A stretch of 30,566 bases of DNA from DATDCV01 sp036524155 (GTDB lineage Bacteria > Verrucomicrobiota > Verrucomicrobiia > Limisphaerales > UBA8199), in assembly GCA_036524155.1 (NCBI GenBank), contig DATDCV010000731.1, positions 1 through 30,566 of the forward strand, read 5' to 3'. The notes below the pieces were generated by a model that was not told the origin of the DNA, made no database searches, and saw only the letters and a program-made list of their open reading frames with translations. This document shows positions 7,970 through 15,239 of the stretch, in pieces. Made by a program: the position numbers and the translations under genes. Position 1 is the stretch's first letter, and each line of letters opens with the position of its first letter.

Positions 7970-9544
7970 ATGAACCGTCCGCTTCTCATCCTCATCCTCG
8001 TGCTGGGGGCAGCAGGGGTCGCCCTGGCATTGAGGTGTCCTCGTTTGGAGGAGCGCCCGATGCACAACGACGAAGCGGTCAACGCGATCAAATTCGGCCA
8101 ACTCTGGCAGCAGGGAGGCTACCGCTACGACCCGAATGAACACCATGGGCCCTCGCTCTATTACGCAACGCTGGCGGTGGGGCGCCTGACCGGCGCGCCG
8201 GATTTCGACCACTACAGCGAGAATCGACTGCGGCTCGTGACCGTTCTGTTCGGCATGGGTTTGATCCTCCTGCTGCCGCTCGTGGCGGATGGGCTGGGGC
8301 TGAAAGGCACGGCCTGGGCGGCGCTTTTCACCGCGGTATCACCGGCCTTTGTGTTCTATAGCCGGTATTTTATCCACGAAATGCTGCTGGTGTTTTTCAC
8401 CTTGCTCGCGCTGGCTGGGGGCTGGCGATATTGGAGATCTCGGAAGGTTGGCTGGATCCTGCTCGCCGGGGCCGGGGTCGGATTGATGGATGCAACCAAG
8501 GAAACGTTCGTCCTGACGCTGGCGGCGGCGGGAATGGCGCTGGGACTGAACCTGGCATGGAGCCGGTTGGTGGACGCTAGCGGCTCGCCGTCCAAAGTCC
8601 CGCCTCTCAACCGCCGGCATCTCGCCTTGGCCTGCCTCATCTGGGCAGTCCTCGCTATTGTGCTGTTCTCCTCCTTTTTCACCAATGCGGCCGGTCCGCT
8701 CGACTCTCTCCGCAGCTATTTGCCATGGATTCAGCGCGCGGAAGGACAATCCCCTCACATCCACCCGTGGTATTTTTATCTCCACCGCTTGCTTTGGTTT
8801 CACAAGGGCAACGGCCCCGTTTGGACCGAGGTCCCGGTGTTTCTATTGGCCGTGGTCGCTGTGTTCGCCGGCTTCCGGCGGAGGCGCCTGGCCGAGGCAG
8901 ATGCCAGCTTCGTGAGGTTTCTAGCCTTTTTCGCGCTGACCTTGATCGCGTGCTACAGCCTGATCGGCTATAAAACGCCGTGGTGCCTGCTCAGCTTCTG
9001 GCACCCGGTGGTGCTTTTGGCTGGGGTCGGCGCCGCCGTGCTCGTTGAAAGTTACAGGCCGGAAGCGGTGAAGATTGGCGCCCGGATCCTGGTGCTGATC
9101 GGGGCCGGCTATCTCGCCTGCCAAGCCTGGCAGCAAGATACCGAATATGCGGCTGACCCTCGGAACCCCTACGCTTATGCGCAAACCTCATCTGACATCC
9201 TTGACCTGGTGAGCGCGGTCGAGGGTCTCGCGAAGGTGAGCCCGGAGGGATATGAGACCGAGGTGAAAGCGATGGCGCCGGAGGACGACTATTGGCCGTT
9301 GCCATGGTACTTGCGGCGTTTCAAACAAATCGGTTGGTATCATAAAGTGCCCGAAGACCCCTACGCTCCGATCATCATCATTTCCCCCGCCCTGCAACAG
9401 CCACTGGACGAATCCAAAGCCCACTTGATGGGTTTTTACGGCCTGCGCCCGCCGCAGACACGCCTCGCGTTGTTCGTCGATCCGCAGCTATGGACGAAGT
9501 GGCTTTCGGCACACAGCACAGGCGTCAATTCTGATTCAAAGTGA
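7970..9544 (+). CDS. Agl23-like (TIGR03663-type) membrane glycosyltransferase
   Basis: A 524-aa polytopic membrane protein. An N-terminal hydrophobic helix is followed by RPMHNDEAVNAIKF (residues 29-42) and NEHHGPSLYY (56-65). These are hallmarks of the TIGR03663 'flippase activity-associated' Agl23 group within the GT39/ArnT-like superfamily; the Asp-Glu pair (D34, E35) is the expected catalytic/metal site. Many further hydrophobic segments follow, then a soluble C-terminal part (from about residue 390) with KAMAPEDDYWPLPWYLRR. Such enzymes transfer sugars from lipid-linked donors on the outer face of the membrane. The neighbouring discoidin and GH5-like genes suggest a glycan-related locus. 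It converges with the next gene across only 9 bases. Confidence 0.85.
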   Translation: MNRPLLILILVLGAAGVALALRCPRLEERPMHNDEAVNAIKFGQLWQQGGYRYDPNEHHGPSLYYATLAVGRLTGAPDFDHYSENRLRLVTVLFGMGLILLLPLVADGLGLKGTAWAALFTAVSPAFVFYSRYFIHEMLLVFFTLLALAGGWRYWRSRKVGWILLAGAGVGLMDATKETFVLTLAAAGMALGLNLAWSRLVDASGSPSKVPPLNRRHLALACLIWAVLAIVLFSSFFTNAAGPLDSLRSYLPWIQRAEGQSPHIHPWYFYLHRLLWFHKGNGPVWTEVPVFLLAVVAVFAGFRRRRLAEADASFVRFLAFFALTLIACYSLIGYKTPWCLLSFWHPVVLLAGVGAAVLVESYRPEAVKIGARILVLIGAGYLACQAWQQDTEYAADPRNPYAYAQTSSDILDLVSAVEGLAKVSPEGYETEVKAMAPEDDYWPLPWYLRRFKQIGWYHKVPEDPYAPIIIISPALQQPLDESKAHLMGFYGLRPPQTRLALFVDPQLWTKWLSAHSTGVNSDSK

Positions 9545-9553
9545 AATTTTTGG

Positions 9554-10351
9554 CTAGCGTTTAGCCAGCGTCCGTTGATCCAGCATGTGAACCTCGCCTG
9601 GGCTGACTGAAAGCGTGCCTCGAACCGACACTGCGGGGACGTTTCCTTCGAGCTGGGCTTTGACGTCGACTTTGTAGTTCCCGAAAGGGAGGTTGCGACG
9701 GAACTGCGCTTCCTGGCCGAAGCACAAAATACTGCCATCATCGCTTTGCACTTTCCATTGGCGCACCTGGACGGCGGCTGGATCCTGGTTAGCCCAGCGC
9801 ACGTTGAGGCAAACATCCGCCTGGTTCTTTGGGGCCTGCTTCTTGCCCCGGGTCGCCTCGATGGTAAGAGGATTTTCGGGTGGGGAGGCCACGGCTGTGA
9901 CGGGGACCTCAGCTTTCACAAGGTCGGCCCGGGCTGGCGCGGTGCGAGCCAAATCGACTTCGGCCAGATTCGTTACCGTCTGTTGCACCCAGTTGGTTTT
10001 GAGCACCAACACAGTCGTCCAATTGGTCAGGTTCAGGTTCTTGTAATTCGTGTTGTAAGCGTGGACGAAATTGGTGCGTACCAGGTTAACAGCGACGCGA
10101 TTCGTTCGATATGCTGTCACCAGATTCGTCGAGAAGACATCGACGACGTTGGTGTGCGTGCGCAGAATGACGTTAGTGTGGTACTCAGTGACAAAGCGGG
10201 TGGCGGGGACGTAAACCTCCAGGGTATTAGTAATCCAGCGGTCTACCCAGTTTGTTTTGACTTCAGCGGTGGCCGCTGAAATGGTGGCCGCCAGGAGGCC
10301 CAGGCCTGCCAAAAGACCAAAACCGAGGGACGCACAGCCATTCTGTCTCAT
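9554..10351 (-). CDS. Secreted protein with regularly spaced Thr-Asn pairs
   Basis: A 265-aa protein of unknown function with a signal peptide (LLAGLGLLAATISAATA). Residues 33-128 contain eleven Thr-Asn dipeptides spaced 8 or 10 residues apart, with one gap of 18, embedded in alternating hydrophobic/polar sequence. This reads as a beta-repeat or long extended segment. A Pro/Ala-rich linker leads to a small C-terminal beta domain (roughly 170-265) with VCLNVRWANQDPAAVQVRQW and LPFGNYKVDVKAQLEG. It lies on the same strand as the ThuA gene, 109 bases downstream of it, so co-transcription is possible. No family was recognised. Confidence 0.72.
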   Translation of the reverse strand: MRQNGCASLGFGLLAGLGLLAATISAATAEVKTNWVDRWITNTLEVYVPATRFVTEYHTNVILRTHTNVVDVFSTNLVTAYRTNRVAVNLVRTNFVHAYNTNYKNLNLTNWTTVLVLKTNWVQQTVTNLAEVDLARTAPARADLVKAEVPVTAVASPPENPLTIEATRGKKQAPKNQADVCLNVRWANQDPAAVQVRQWKVQSDDGSILCFGQEAQFRRNLPFGNYKVDVKAQLEGNVPAVSVRGTLSVSPGEVHMLDQRTLAKR

Positions 10352-10460
10352 ATCGCCTGCGGAATAGCAAGCGAGGTGCCAATACAGATTTCAGAATGCC
10401 GCCGGCTCGGAGGCTGGTCGAGGTGTTGGGCTCCTGCGGGTCAGGTACTTGCGCGGCCGA

Positions 10461-11210
10461 CTAACGGACTTTTCCGGTGGCTGCCCACTCAGTGCCACGC
10501 TGTATCAGTTTCTGCACCGAAGGGTTCTGGAGGGCTTTGCCGTCATGGCCGAAAGTCTCATGAAAAACGCGTCCCTGCCCGTAATTGAAGGTGAATGCCA
10601 GCGGTTCTGTTTTCTTGCTCCAATCAGAGTCTGCATCAACCAGAACGGTGATTGGGGTGTCGCCCTCCATTTTGGCATACAGCTCGTCATCGGCTTCGAA
10701 ATCGGACAGGCCTTGGGTTATGGGGTTTTCCTTGTTGGCGATTCGCGCCTTGAAAACGCTGCGGGCACCATGTCCCGATTTGCCCATGACCCAATGCCGC
10801 CCGCACAGTTTCGCAAATTCGTCCCACTCCTTGAAGGAGGCGCTCGACAAGTGCGAGACCACGAAGCCGTGGCCGGCCTTGACAAAGGCAGCCAGGTTTT
10901 CCTTGGCCTGGTCGGAGAGCGTCGGCGCCGTTTGGTTGTACATGTGGAGGAAAAGAACGTCGTACCGGCCGAGGCTCCCGGCCGAATCCAGGACCCCGGC
11001 ATCCTCGCAAATGCACACGTCGAATTTTCCACTGGAGGTCAGGATTTCGCGAATCGCCTGGGACACCTCGCGCCAGGGGTGTACCGCGACATCATCGCCG
11101 GTCACCAGCAACACTTTGATTTTCGGCGGTTGGTCGGCTCCCTGACTGGAGGTGGTCAGTGCAAAAAGGGAAATGATCCCGACGGCAAGGATGGAGGCAA
11201 AGGTTTTCAT
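10461..11210 (-). CDS. Exported ThuA domain protein
   Basis: A 249-aa protein with a signal peptide (MKTFASILAVGIISLFALTT, cleavage near SSQGA) and one ThuA-like domain, a glutamine-amidotransferase-like fold, over the remainder. Recognisable parts are KVLLVTGDDVAVHPWREVSQ, YDVLFLHMYNQ, GHGFVVSHLSSASF, NPITQGLSDF, DELYAKM and GQGRVFHETFGHD. ThuA was linked to trehalose/disaccharide use in rhizobia, and the domain is abundant in exported proteins of Verrucomicrobiota and Planctomycetota; the reaction is uncertain. The start at 11210 gives a standard signal peptide; an upstream ATG at 11249 would add 13 residues. The 80-base leader begins after a structured element ending in a U-tract. Confidence 0.87.
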   Translation of the reverse strand: MKTFASILAVGIISLFALTTSSQGADQPPKIKVLLVTGDDVAVHPWREVSQAIREILTSSGKFDVCICEDAGVLDSAGSLGRYDVLFLHMYNQTAPTLSDQAKENLAAFVKAGHGFVVSHLSSASFKEWDEFAKLCGRHWVMGKSGHGARSVFKARIANKENPITQGLSDFEADDELYAKMEGDTPITVLVDADSDWSKKTEPLAFTFNYGQGRVFHETFGHDGKALQNPSVQKLIQRGTEWAATGKVR

Positions 11211-11290
11211 GCGCAGTTTAGAGATTTGATCATTGCGAACGGGAGACACGTTGAGTCCAGTCCGCCTTCAGAGTCAATGGAAATTCGCAG

Positions 11291-11372
11291 AAAAGAAAAA
11301 GGCCCCGCCGGGTTTCTGCGCCTGTTGTGACACGCGGATTTCACAACTAGCGCACTGGCCCCGACGGGGACC
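11291..11372 (-). promoter_or_regulatory. Structured leader with terminator/antiterminator-like arms upstream of ThuA
   Basis: Read on the minus strand, GGTCCCCG (11372-11365) can pair with either of two identical CGGGGCC arms. The near arm (11363-11357) gives a local hairpin. The far arm (11307-11301) closes a larger structure directly followed by a U-rich run (11300-11291). A 7-bp stem, TCACAAC with GTTGTGA (11324-11330 and 11341-11347), sits between them. The ThuA start lies 80 bases downstream. Two alternative pairings, one abutting a U-tract, are the architecture of an attenuator, but it may be a plain terminator for a transcript from the small reading frame upstream. No known riboswitch core was recognised. 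Confidence 0.35.
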
Positions 11373-11419
11373 TTCACTGTATGGTTTCCCGACACGCGAT
11401 CACCGCGGGCCGGACCACA

Positions 11420-11441
11420 TTGCCTTCCGTTCGGAAGGCAA
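11420..11441. other. Perfect 10-bp inverted repeat
   Basis: TTGCCTTCCG (11420-11429) and CGGAAGGCAA (11432-11441) form a perfect 10-bp inverted repeat around two bases. It lies between the possible 50-aa reading frame and the ThuA leader. There is no U-tract after it on the minus strand, so it could be a protein-binding palindrome or an RNA hairpin within a leader. The rest of 11211-11465 and 11619-11886 shows nothing else I can support. Confidence 0.5.
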
Positions 11442-11465
11442 AACCGATGCTGCAGGAGGTGCTGC

Positions 11466-11618
11466 TTAGCTCGGGTTGCCGATGAGCGCCTCGTCCAGTG
11501 AGCGACCAACCTCTCCAGTCATCTCCGTCTCTTTGTCCGTCAGGGAGGAACCAGCAAACAGTTCGAGGGTCAGTCCACAAGCGATCAGCGCCAAAATACT
11601 AAGCGCAACATCCATCAT
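11466..11618 (-). CDS. Possible 50-aa single-pass membrane peptide
   Basis: A 50-codon frame encodes one hydrophobic helix (VALSILALIACGLTLELFAG) followed by a charged C-terminal tail (SLTDKETEMTGEV...). The first Met codons (11618, 11615) follow an AAGGTGG Shine-Dalgarno-like sequence at suitable spacing. The hydrophobic helix and this site are the reasons for including it; I know no family. It would be the first gene of a minus-strand unit leading toward ThuA, or a stand-alone small membrane protein. A chance frame in GC-rich DNA cannot be excluded. Confidence 0.42.
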   Translation of the reverse strand: MMDVALSILALIACGLTLELFAGSSLTDKETEMTGEVGRSLDEALIGNPS

Positions 11619-11886
11619 GCCACCTTGCCAGCAATGATGATGCCACACGCGCGCCCCGAATCAGGCTGTGAACAAATTCTTCAACCACAGCCGCACGCTC
11701 CGACACGTCAATGCCTCAACGCTTCCCCCTTTCCACGCTTCAACCTCGCGTCCTCCGCCTGTCCGCCGATGGCATCCGTACACCGTATCCCCCGGTTGTC
11801 CCTTTTCTGGACGTTTGACCCCAAGGGTGCGCTCTGTTTAGCTGGCGTGAGTCTCAAAGCATTAGAGCCAAGCGTTTGCAGCTAAC

Positions 11887-13275
11887 ATGAGCACACCAAC
11901 CGCACTGCCGTCAGGCCGCTTCTATTACCCCGCGGGGTTTCGGCAACGCCGCGGGCTGAACTGGGGATTTCTAGGGCTTCTGTATACCTCGTTCTACATG
12001 TGCCGGTACAACTTTTCGATCGCAAACAAATCGATCAGCCAGGAATTCGGTTTTTCGCGCGCGGAAATGGGCTACATCATTACGACCTCGCTGCTGGCCT
12101 ATGCGTGCGGGCAAATCATCAACGGCTTGCTCACTGATCGGTTGGGAGGCAAGCGCGCGATGCTGATCGGCGCCGTCGGGACGGTGGTGATGAACATCCT
12201 GTTCGGCGCGGCTTCTTTCTTCGGCCTACTGGGCTTGTTTGTCGCGATCCGAGGCGTGGACGGCTATCTCCAGGCTTTCGGTGCGCCGGGCATGGTGAAG
12301 ATCAACACTGCCTGGTTTCAACATCGTGAACGGGGGCGTTTTTCGGGGATTTTTGGCTTCATGATCAACTTGGGGAGGTTTGGAATCTTCAAGCTGGGGC
12401 CGGCGTTGCTGGCGGGGTTCACCGTTCTGGGTTTGGTCAACGTTCCACCGCTGCACTGGCGTTGGCTGTTTTGGGCTCCCTCGCTGGTGTGCGCCATGGT
12501 GGCTATAGCCATGGTTTTGACGGTGAAAGAAACGCCGGAAGAAGCCGGGTTCGTGGGGGTAATTCCTGATGATTCGGTAGGGGCTGGCGGGCTGGACGCC
12601 CGAGCGCAGGTGCGGCAGGTGATTCGGACCGTGGCATCCAACCCGGTCATTTGGGTTACGGCCTGCGCCTACGCCTGCACCGGCGCGGTGCGCCAGGCGG
12701 TGGATCAATGGTTCCCACGCTATATGCAGGAGCTCTACTCGGTGAACCTGACTTCAACCAAGTTTCAGGTGCTCGCCTTTCTTATCCCGTTCGTGGCGTC
12801 GCTTGGCTCACTGACTGCCGGATATGTGTCCGACCTGGTCTTCAAGGGTCGGCGCGCGCCGGTGGCTGGGGCGCTGTACTTCCTCGAAACCATCATCATC
12901 CTGCTGGCCGCGCAATTTCACACGGCAAACGCCGCCATAATTTTCTTTGTGCTCATTTCTTTTACGGCCAACTCGACGCACTCGATCCTGGGGTCCGCCG
13001 CGCCAATGGATATCGGCGGGCGCCGCATGGCCGGATTCGCCCTCGGGCTGATCGACTCCTTCCAGTATTTTGGGGGCAGCCTGGCTGGTTATTTCCTGGG
13101 GAGCCTGCTCGATCGCAGTCTGGGGAATTATTTTTACTTCATGGCGCCTTTCGGGGCCATTGGGGGATGCCTGATGGTCTCAATTCTCGGCAAGCAAATG
13201 CATCGCCCCGCCATCCCTCCGCCCGCGGACGGCGGAAGAGCTGCAGCCGAACAAGGCTCCTCCGCCCGAGGCTAG
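11887..13275 (+). CDS. MFS transporter, organophosphate:phosphate antiporter (GlpT/UhpT) family
   Basis: A 462-aa polytopic inner-membrane protein of the size expected for a 12-helix MFS carrier. MCRYNFSIANKSI (residues 38-50) matches the first-helix region of the OPA family, where the conserved Arg (R40 here, GlpT R45 by motif) binds phosphate. TDRLGGKR (83-90) is MFS motif A in the loop between helices 2 and 3. GVDGYLQAFGAPGMVKINTAWF and RGRFSGIFGFMINLG follow the family pattern in the N-terminal half. Relatives exchange glycerol-3-phosphate or hexose phosphates for phosphate; the substrate is not resolved. Its end overlaps the convergent alkyltransferase gene by 4 bases, leaving no room for a separate terminator. 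Confidence 0.88.
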   Translation: MSTPTALPSGRFYYPAGFRQRRGLNWGFLGLLYTSFYMCRYNFSIANKSISQEFGFSRAEMGYIITTSLLAYACGQIINGLLTDRLGGKRAMLIGAVGTVVMNILFGAASFFGLLGLFVAIRGVDGYLQAFGAPGMVKINTAWFQHRERGRFSGIFGFMINLGRFGIFKLGPALLAGFTVLGLVNVPPLHWRWLFWAPSLVCAMVAIAMVLTVKETPEEAGFVGVIPDDSVGAGGLDARAQVRQVIRTVASNPVIWVTACAYACTGAVRQAVDQWFPRYMQELYSVNLTSTKFQVLAFLIPFVASLGSLTAGYVSDLVFKGRRAPVAGALYFLETIIILLAAQFHTANAAIIFFVLISFTANSTHSILGSAAPMDIGGRRMAGFALGLIDSFQYFGGSLAGYFLGSLLDRSLGNYFYFMAPFGAIGGCLMVSILGKQMHRPAIPPPADGGRAAAEQGSSARG

Positions 13276-13784
13276 CCGTTCGGCCAGCTCCTTTCCCGAG
13301 AGAGGAGGAGGCGTTTCCACTCGAGGCCGCCTGAAAAACCGCCCAGCCGCTGATTAGCCGCCAACACGCGATGACAAGGGATCAGCAGCGGAATCGGGTT
13401 CGCGCCGCAGGCAGCGCCAACCGCCCTGAAAGCCCTGGGCCGTTCAATGGCTGCCGCAACCTCCCCGTAGCTGCGAGTTTGGCCGCACGCGATTTGCCGC
13501 AGGAATCTCCAAACGCGCTTCTGGAAATCGGTGCCTGAACTCAGGTCAAGCGGCGGGAGAAGGGTTGGCGGCCGCGCAGCGAGAATGTTCCTGACGCTGT
13601 CCGACGTTAATTCATGCCAGGCTTTCACAAGTGACGGAAGCTCCGCTTCCCGTGCTCCGCGGTTGGGCTTGCCGGCGGCCGGAAACTCGAGTCGGCACAG
13701 GCCCCGCTCGGAGTAGGTGGCAGTGAACTCGCCGTCCGGCGTCGCAATCCCGGCGACATAGAGTTGGCTTCGGGTCATTGGCAT
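13272..13784 (-). CDS. ogt: Methylated-DNA-[protein]-cysteine S-methyltransferase
   Basis: A 170-aa suicide repair protein that moves alkyl groups from O6-alkylguanine in DNA to its own Cys. The active-site motif PCHRV is at residues 136-140 (Cys137). The DNA-binding part FQKRVWRFLRQIACGQTRSYGEVAAAIERPRAFRAVGAACGANP precedes it in family order (shown here by its landmarks FQKRVW, RSYGEVA and RAVGAA). LGGFSGGLEWKRLLL gives the usual C-terminal end. The start at 13784 has AGGTGG just upstream; GTG at 13790 and ATG at 13778 are alternatives. The two coiled-coil genes lie upstream in the same direction with gaps of 12 to 15 bases, suggesting one operon. Length and domain order are those of Ogt. 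Confidence 0.93.
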   Translation of the reverse strand: MPMTRSQLYVAGIATPDGEFTATYSERGLCRLEFPAAGKPNRGAREAELPSLVKAWHELTSDSVRNILAARPPTLLPPLDLSSGTDFQKRVWRFLRQIACGQTRSYGEVAAAIERPRAFRAVGAACGANPIPLLIPCHRVLAANQRLGGFSGGLEWKRLLLSRERSWPNG

Positions 13785-13799
13785 CGCCACCTGGAAGAA

Positions 13800-14345
13800 T
13801 TACCGGCGCACGTAGACCGCGAGCAGGCCCAGCAGCACCACAAAGAGGAAGACCGCGAAGACGATGAATCGATTCCGCGCGACACGTTTTTCGTAACGCA
13901 AAGGCCGGAGTCCTTGTATCCCCCCGGCGGCCAGGTAGCTCACCAGTTTCGGGTTGGTGGTGGAAGGCCCCTGGAAATGTTCCTTCACGCGGCGGAAAAG
14001 CGCGAGCAAATCGTATTTGCGCACGCCCAGCTCGTTGTAGTGCTCGGGGGTGCTGGCTCCTTCGGCATGGGCCTGCAACCGGTTCTGGTCCACCTCTTCA
14101 AAAATCGGTTCGCCTGCGGTCAGCCCTGAGCTGGTCGTATCCGACACCGATGACGGTTGAGCGGGTGAAGAATGGCTCAACGTCGGGCCCTGCGGGCGGG
14201 CCGTGGAGCGCAAACGCGGATGGCTTTGCTCCCGCTGCAAGCGGTCATCCAACGACTTAATCTGTGCCTCCAGCGCGGCGATTTCACTGTTCAGCGTCCG
14301 GGCGCGATCAGAAATCGGGTCTGGCTTTTTCCGAAACAATGCCAT
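13800..14345 (-). CDS. Coiled-coil, C-terminally membrane-anchored protein of unknown function
   Basis: A 181-aa protein with no signal peptide. Residues about 10-40 form a heptad-like coiled coil (RARTLNSEIAALEAQIKSLD). A Ser/Pro/Thr-rich linker follows, then a conserved-looking block (YNELGVRKYDLLALFRRVKEHFQ and LVSYLAAGGIQG). One C-terminal transmembrane helix (FIVFAVFLFVVLLGLLAVYV) ends in two Arg, giving a tail-anchored topology with the bulk in the cytoplasm. It sits between a second gene of the same architecture (12 bases upstream) and the alkyltransferase gene (15 bases downstream). I recognise no family; the two may interact through their coiled coils. Confidence 0.75.
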   Translation of the reverse strand: MALFRKKPDPISDRARTLNSEIAALEAQIKSLDDRLQREQSHPRLRSTARPQGPTLSHSSPAQPSSVSDTTSSGLTAGEPIFEEVDQNRLQAHAEGASTPEHYNELGVRKYDLLALFRRVKEHFQGPSTTNPKLVSYLAAGGIQGLRPLRYEKRVARNRFIVFAVFLFVVLLGLLAVYVRR

Positions 14346-14357
14346 GGGTCCGGCGGT

Positions 14358-15026
14358 TCAACGTCGCAGCAGGATCACGGCGAGCACGGCGATCCCGGCG
14401 AGCAACACGAGCGCTACCGGCCACGTCAACGCAAAGCCCAGCCGACAAAGCTCGCCGAAACTCTGCGTGCCAAGCAGTGACGTGATGGGCGCGCTCTCGG
14501 CGGGGACGGTGGTGACGGACGGTTGGGCCTCCGCGGCGAGAACGGGGAACTTCAGTCGCGCTGAGTTCCACTCCATCCTCGCGTTTTCCACCGCCGTCAG
14601 CGCGCGCGTCAGCTCCACGTTGAAGTTTTCCTGCGTCCAGGTCTCGTCATGGATGGCCTGGATTTTCGCGAGGGCATCCCGGAGATCGACCAGTATTTTA
14701 GCCATCTGCTCGGCATCGCGCCGAGAGTCAAATTCTGATTCCTCGAGCAGCCCGATCCCACGGGTCAGGTTCTGCACCATTTCCTGACGGCCATTCTGGA
14801 ACTCGCTCTGGCGCCGCCGCGTTTCTTCGAGAGCGGCACGTTCCCGCTCCAGCTCTTCCTGGGCGCGTTTCAGTTCGGCGAGTTTTTGTTGCGCCTCGGC
14901 GACCTTCGAATCGACTTCCTCGCGGCTGGGAGCACGCGGCCCCGGCGCGCCACCAGTGGAGCGGGTCGACGGCCGGGCCTCAAAATCGCCGTCGATAAAC
15001 TCCGATGCGTCGTAATCCGAAGTCAT
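14358..15026 (-). CDS. Coiled-coil, C-terminally membrane-anchored protein of unknown function
   Basis: A 222-aa protein with an acidic, Pro-rich N-terminus, a long Glu/Lys/Arg-rich coiled coil (roughly residues 35-75, REEVDSKVAEAQQKLAELKR onward) and a helical middle (LTRGIGLLEESEFDSRRDAE, then ALAKIQAIHDETW). It ends in one C-terminal transmembrane helix (WPVALVLLAGIAVLAVILL) with two terminal Arg. No signal peptide is present, so it should be tail-anchored with its helices in the cytoplasm. It is the first gene of the apparent three-gene unit ending at ogt. The pairing with a second protein of the same build suggests a membrane scaffold, but this is inference only. Confidence 0.75.
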   Translation of the reverse strand: MTSDYDASEFIDGDFEARPSTRSTGGAPGPRAPSREEVDSKVAEAQQKLAELKRAQEELERERAALEETRRRQSEFQNGRQEMVQNLTRGIGLLEESEFDSRRDAEQMAKILVDLRDALAKIQAIHDETWTQENFNVELTRALTAVENARMEWNSARLKFPVLAAEAQPSVTTVPAESAPITSLLGTQSFGELCRLGFALTWPVALVLLAGIAVLAVILLRR

Positions 15027-15084
15027 GCCGCGATCTTAGTTCCGCGCTGCGGTGGTGTAAAGCCGATGTGGTGGGCGTATCCGC

Positions 15085-15180
15085 TCAGTCCTGGGTCGGA
15101 GCGCCGATTTTTAATCGGCTTAAGCGCGCCGACGGCCACGTGTAAGCCAAGTGCAACTCGGCGCTCCGACCCAAGACTGA
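15085..15180. repeat. Palindromic extragenic element, copy 1
   Basis: The ends 15085-15107 and 15158-15180 are inverted repeats of 23 bases with one mismatch. The interior (15102-15163) is a 62-base segment also found at 22014-22075 with 52 identities and no gaps. It contains the smaller hairpin CCGATTTTTAATCGG. The element occupies the gap between the divergent gene starts at 15026 and 15240. It has the look of a REP- or MITE-like dispersed element of this genome and of a possible divergent terminator or operator. Confidence 0.82.
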
Positions 15181-15239
15181 TCGGGTAGCGGGCCAATCCC
15201 GTGATTGACAACCGCAGCCCGGCGTGGTATGCGGGTGCC

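Noticed and set aside
10449..11330. Long plus-strand open frame (293 codons)
   Set aside because: It lies antisense to the ThuA gene and its leader, with no signal peptide or known motif.
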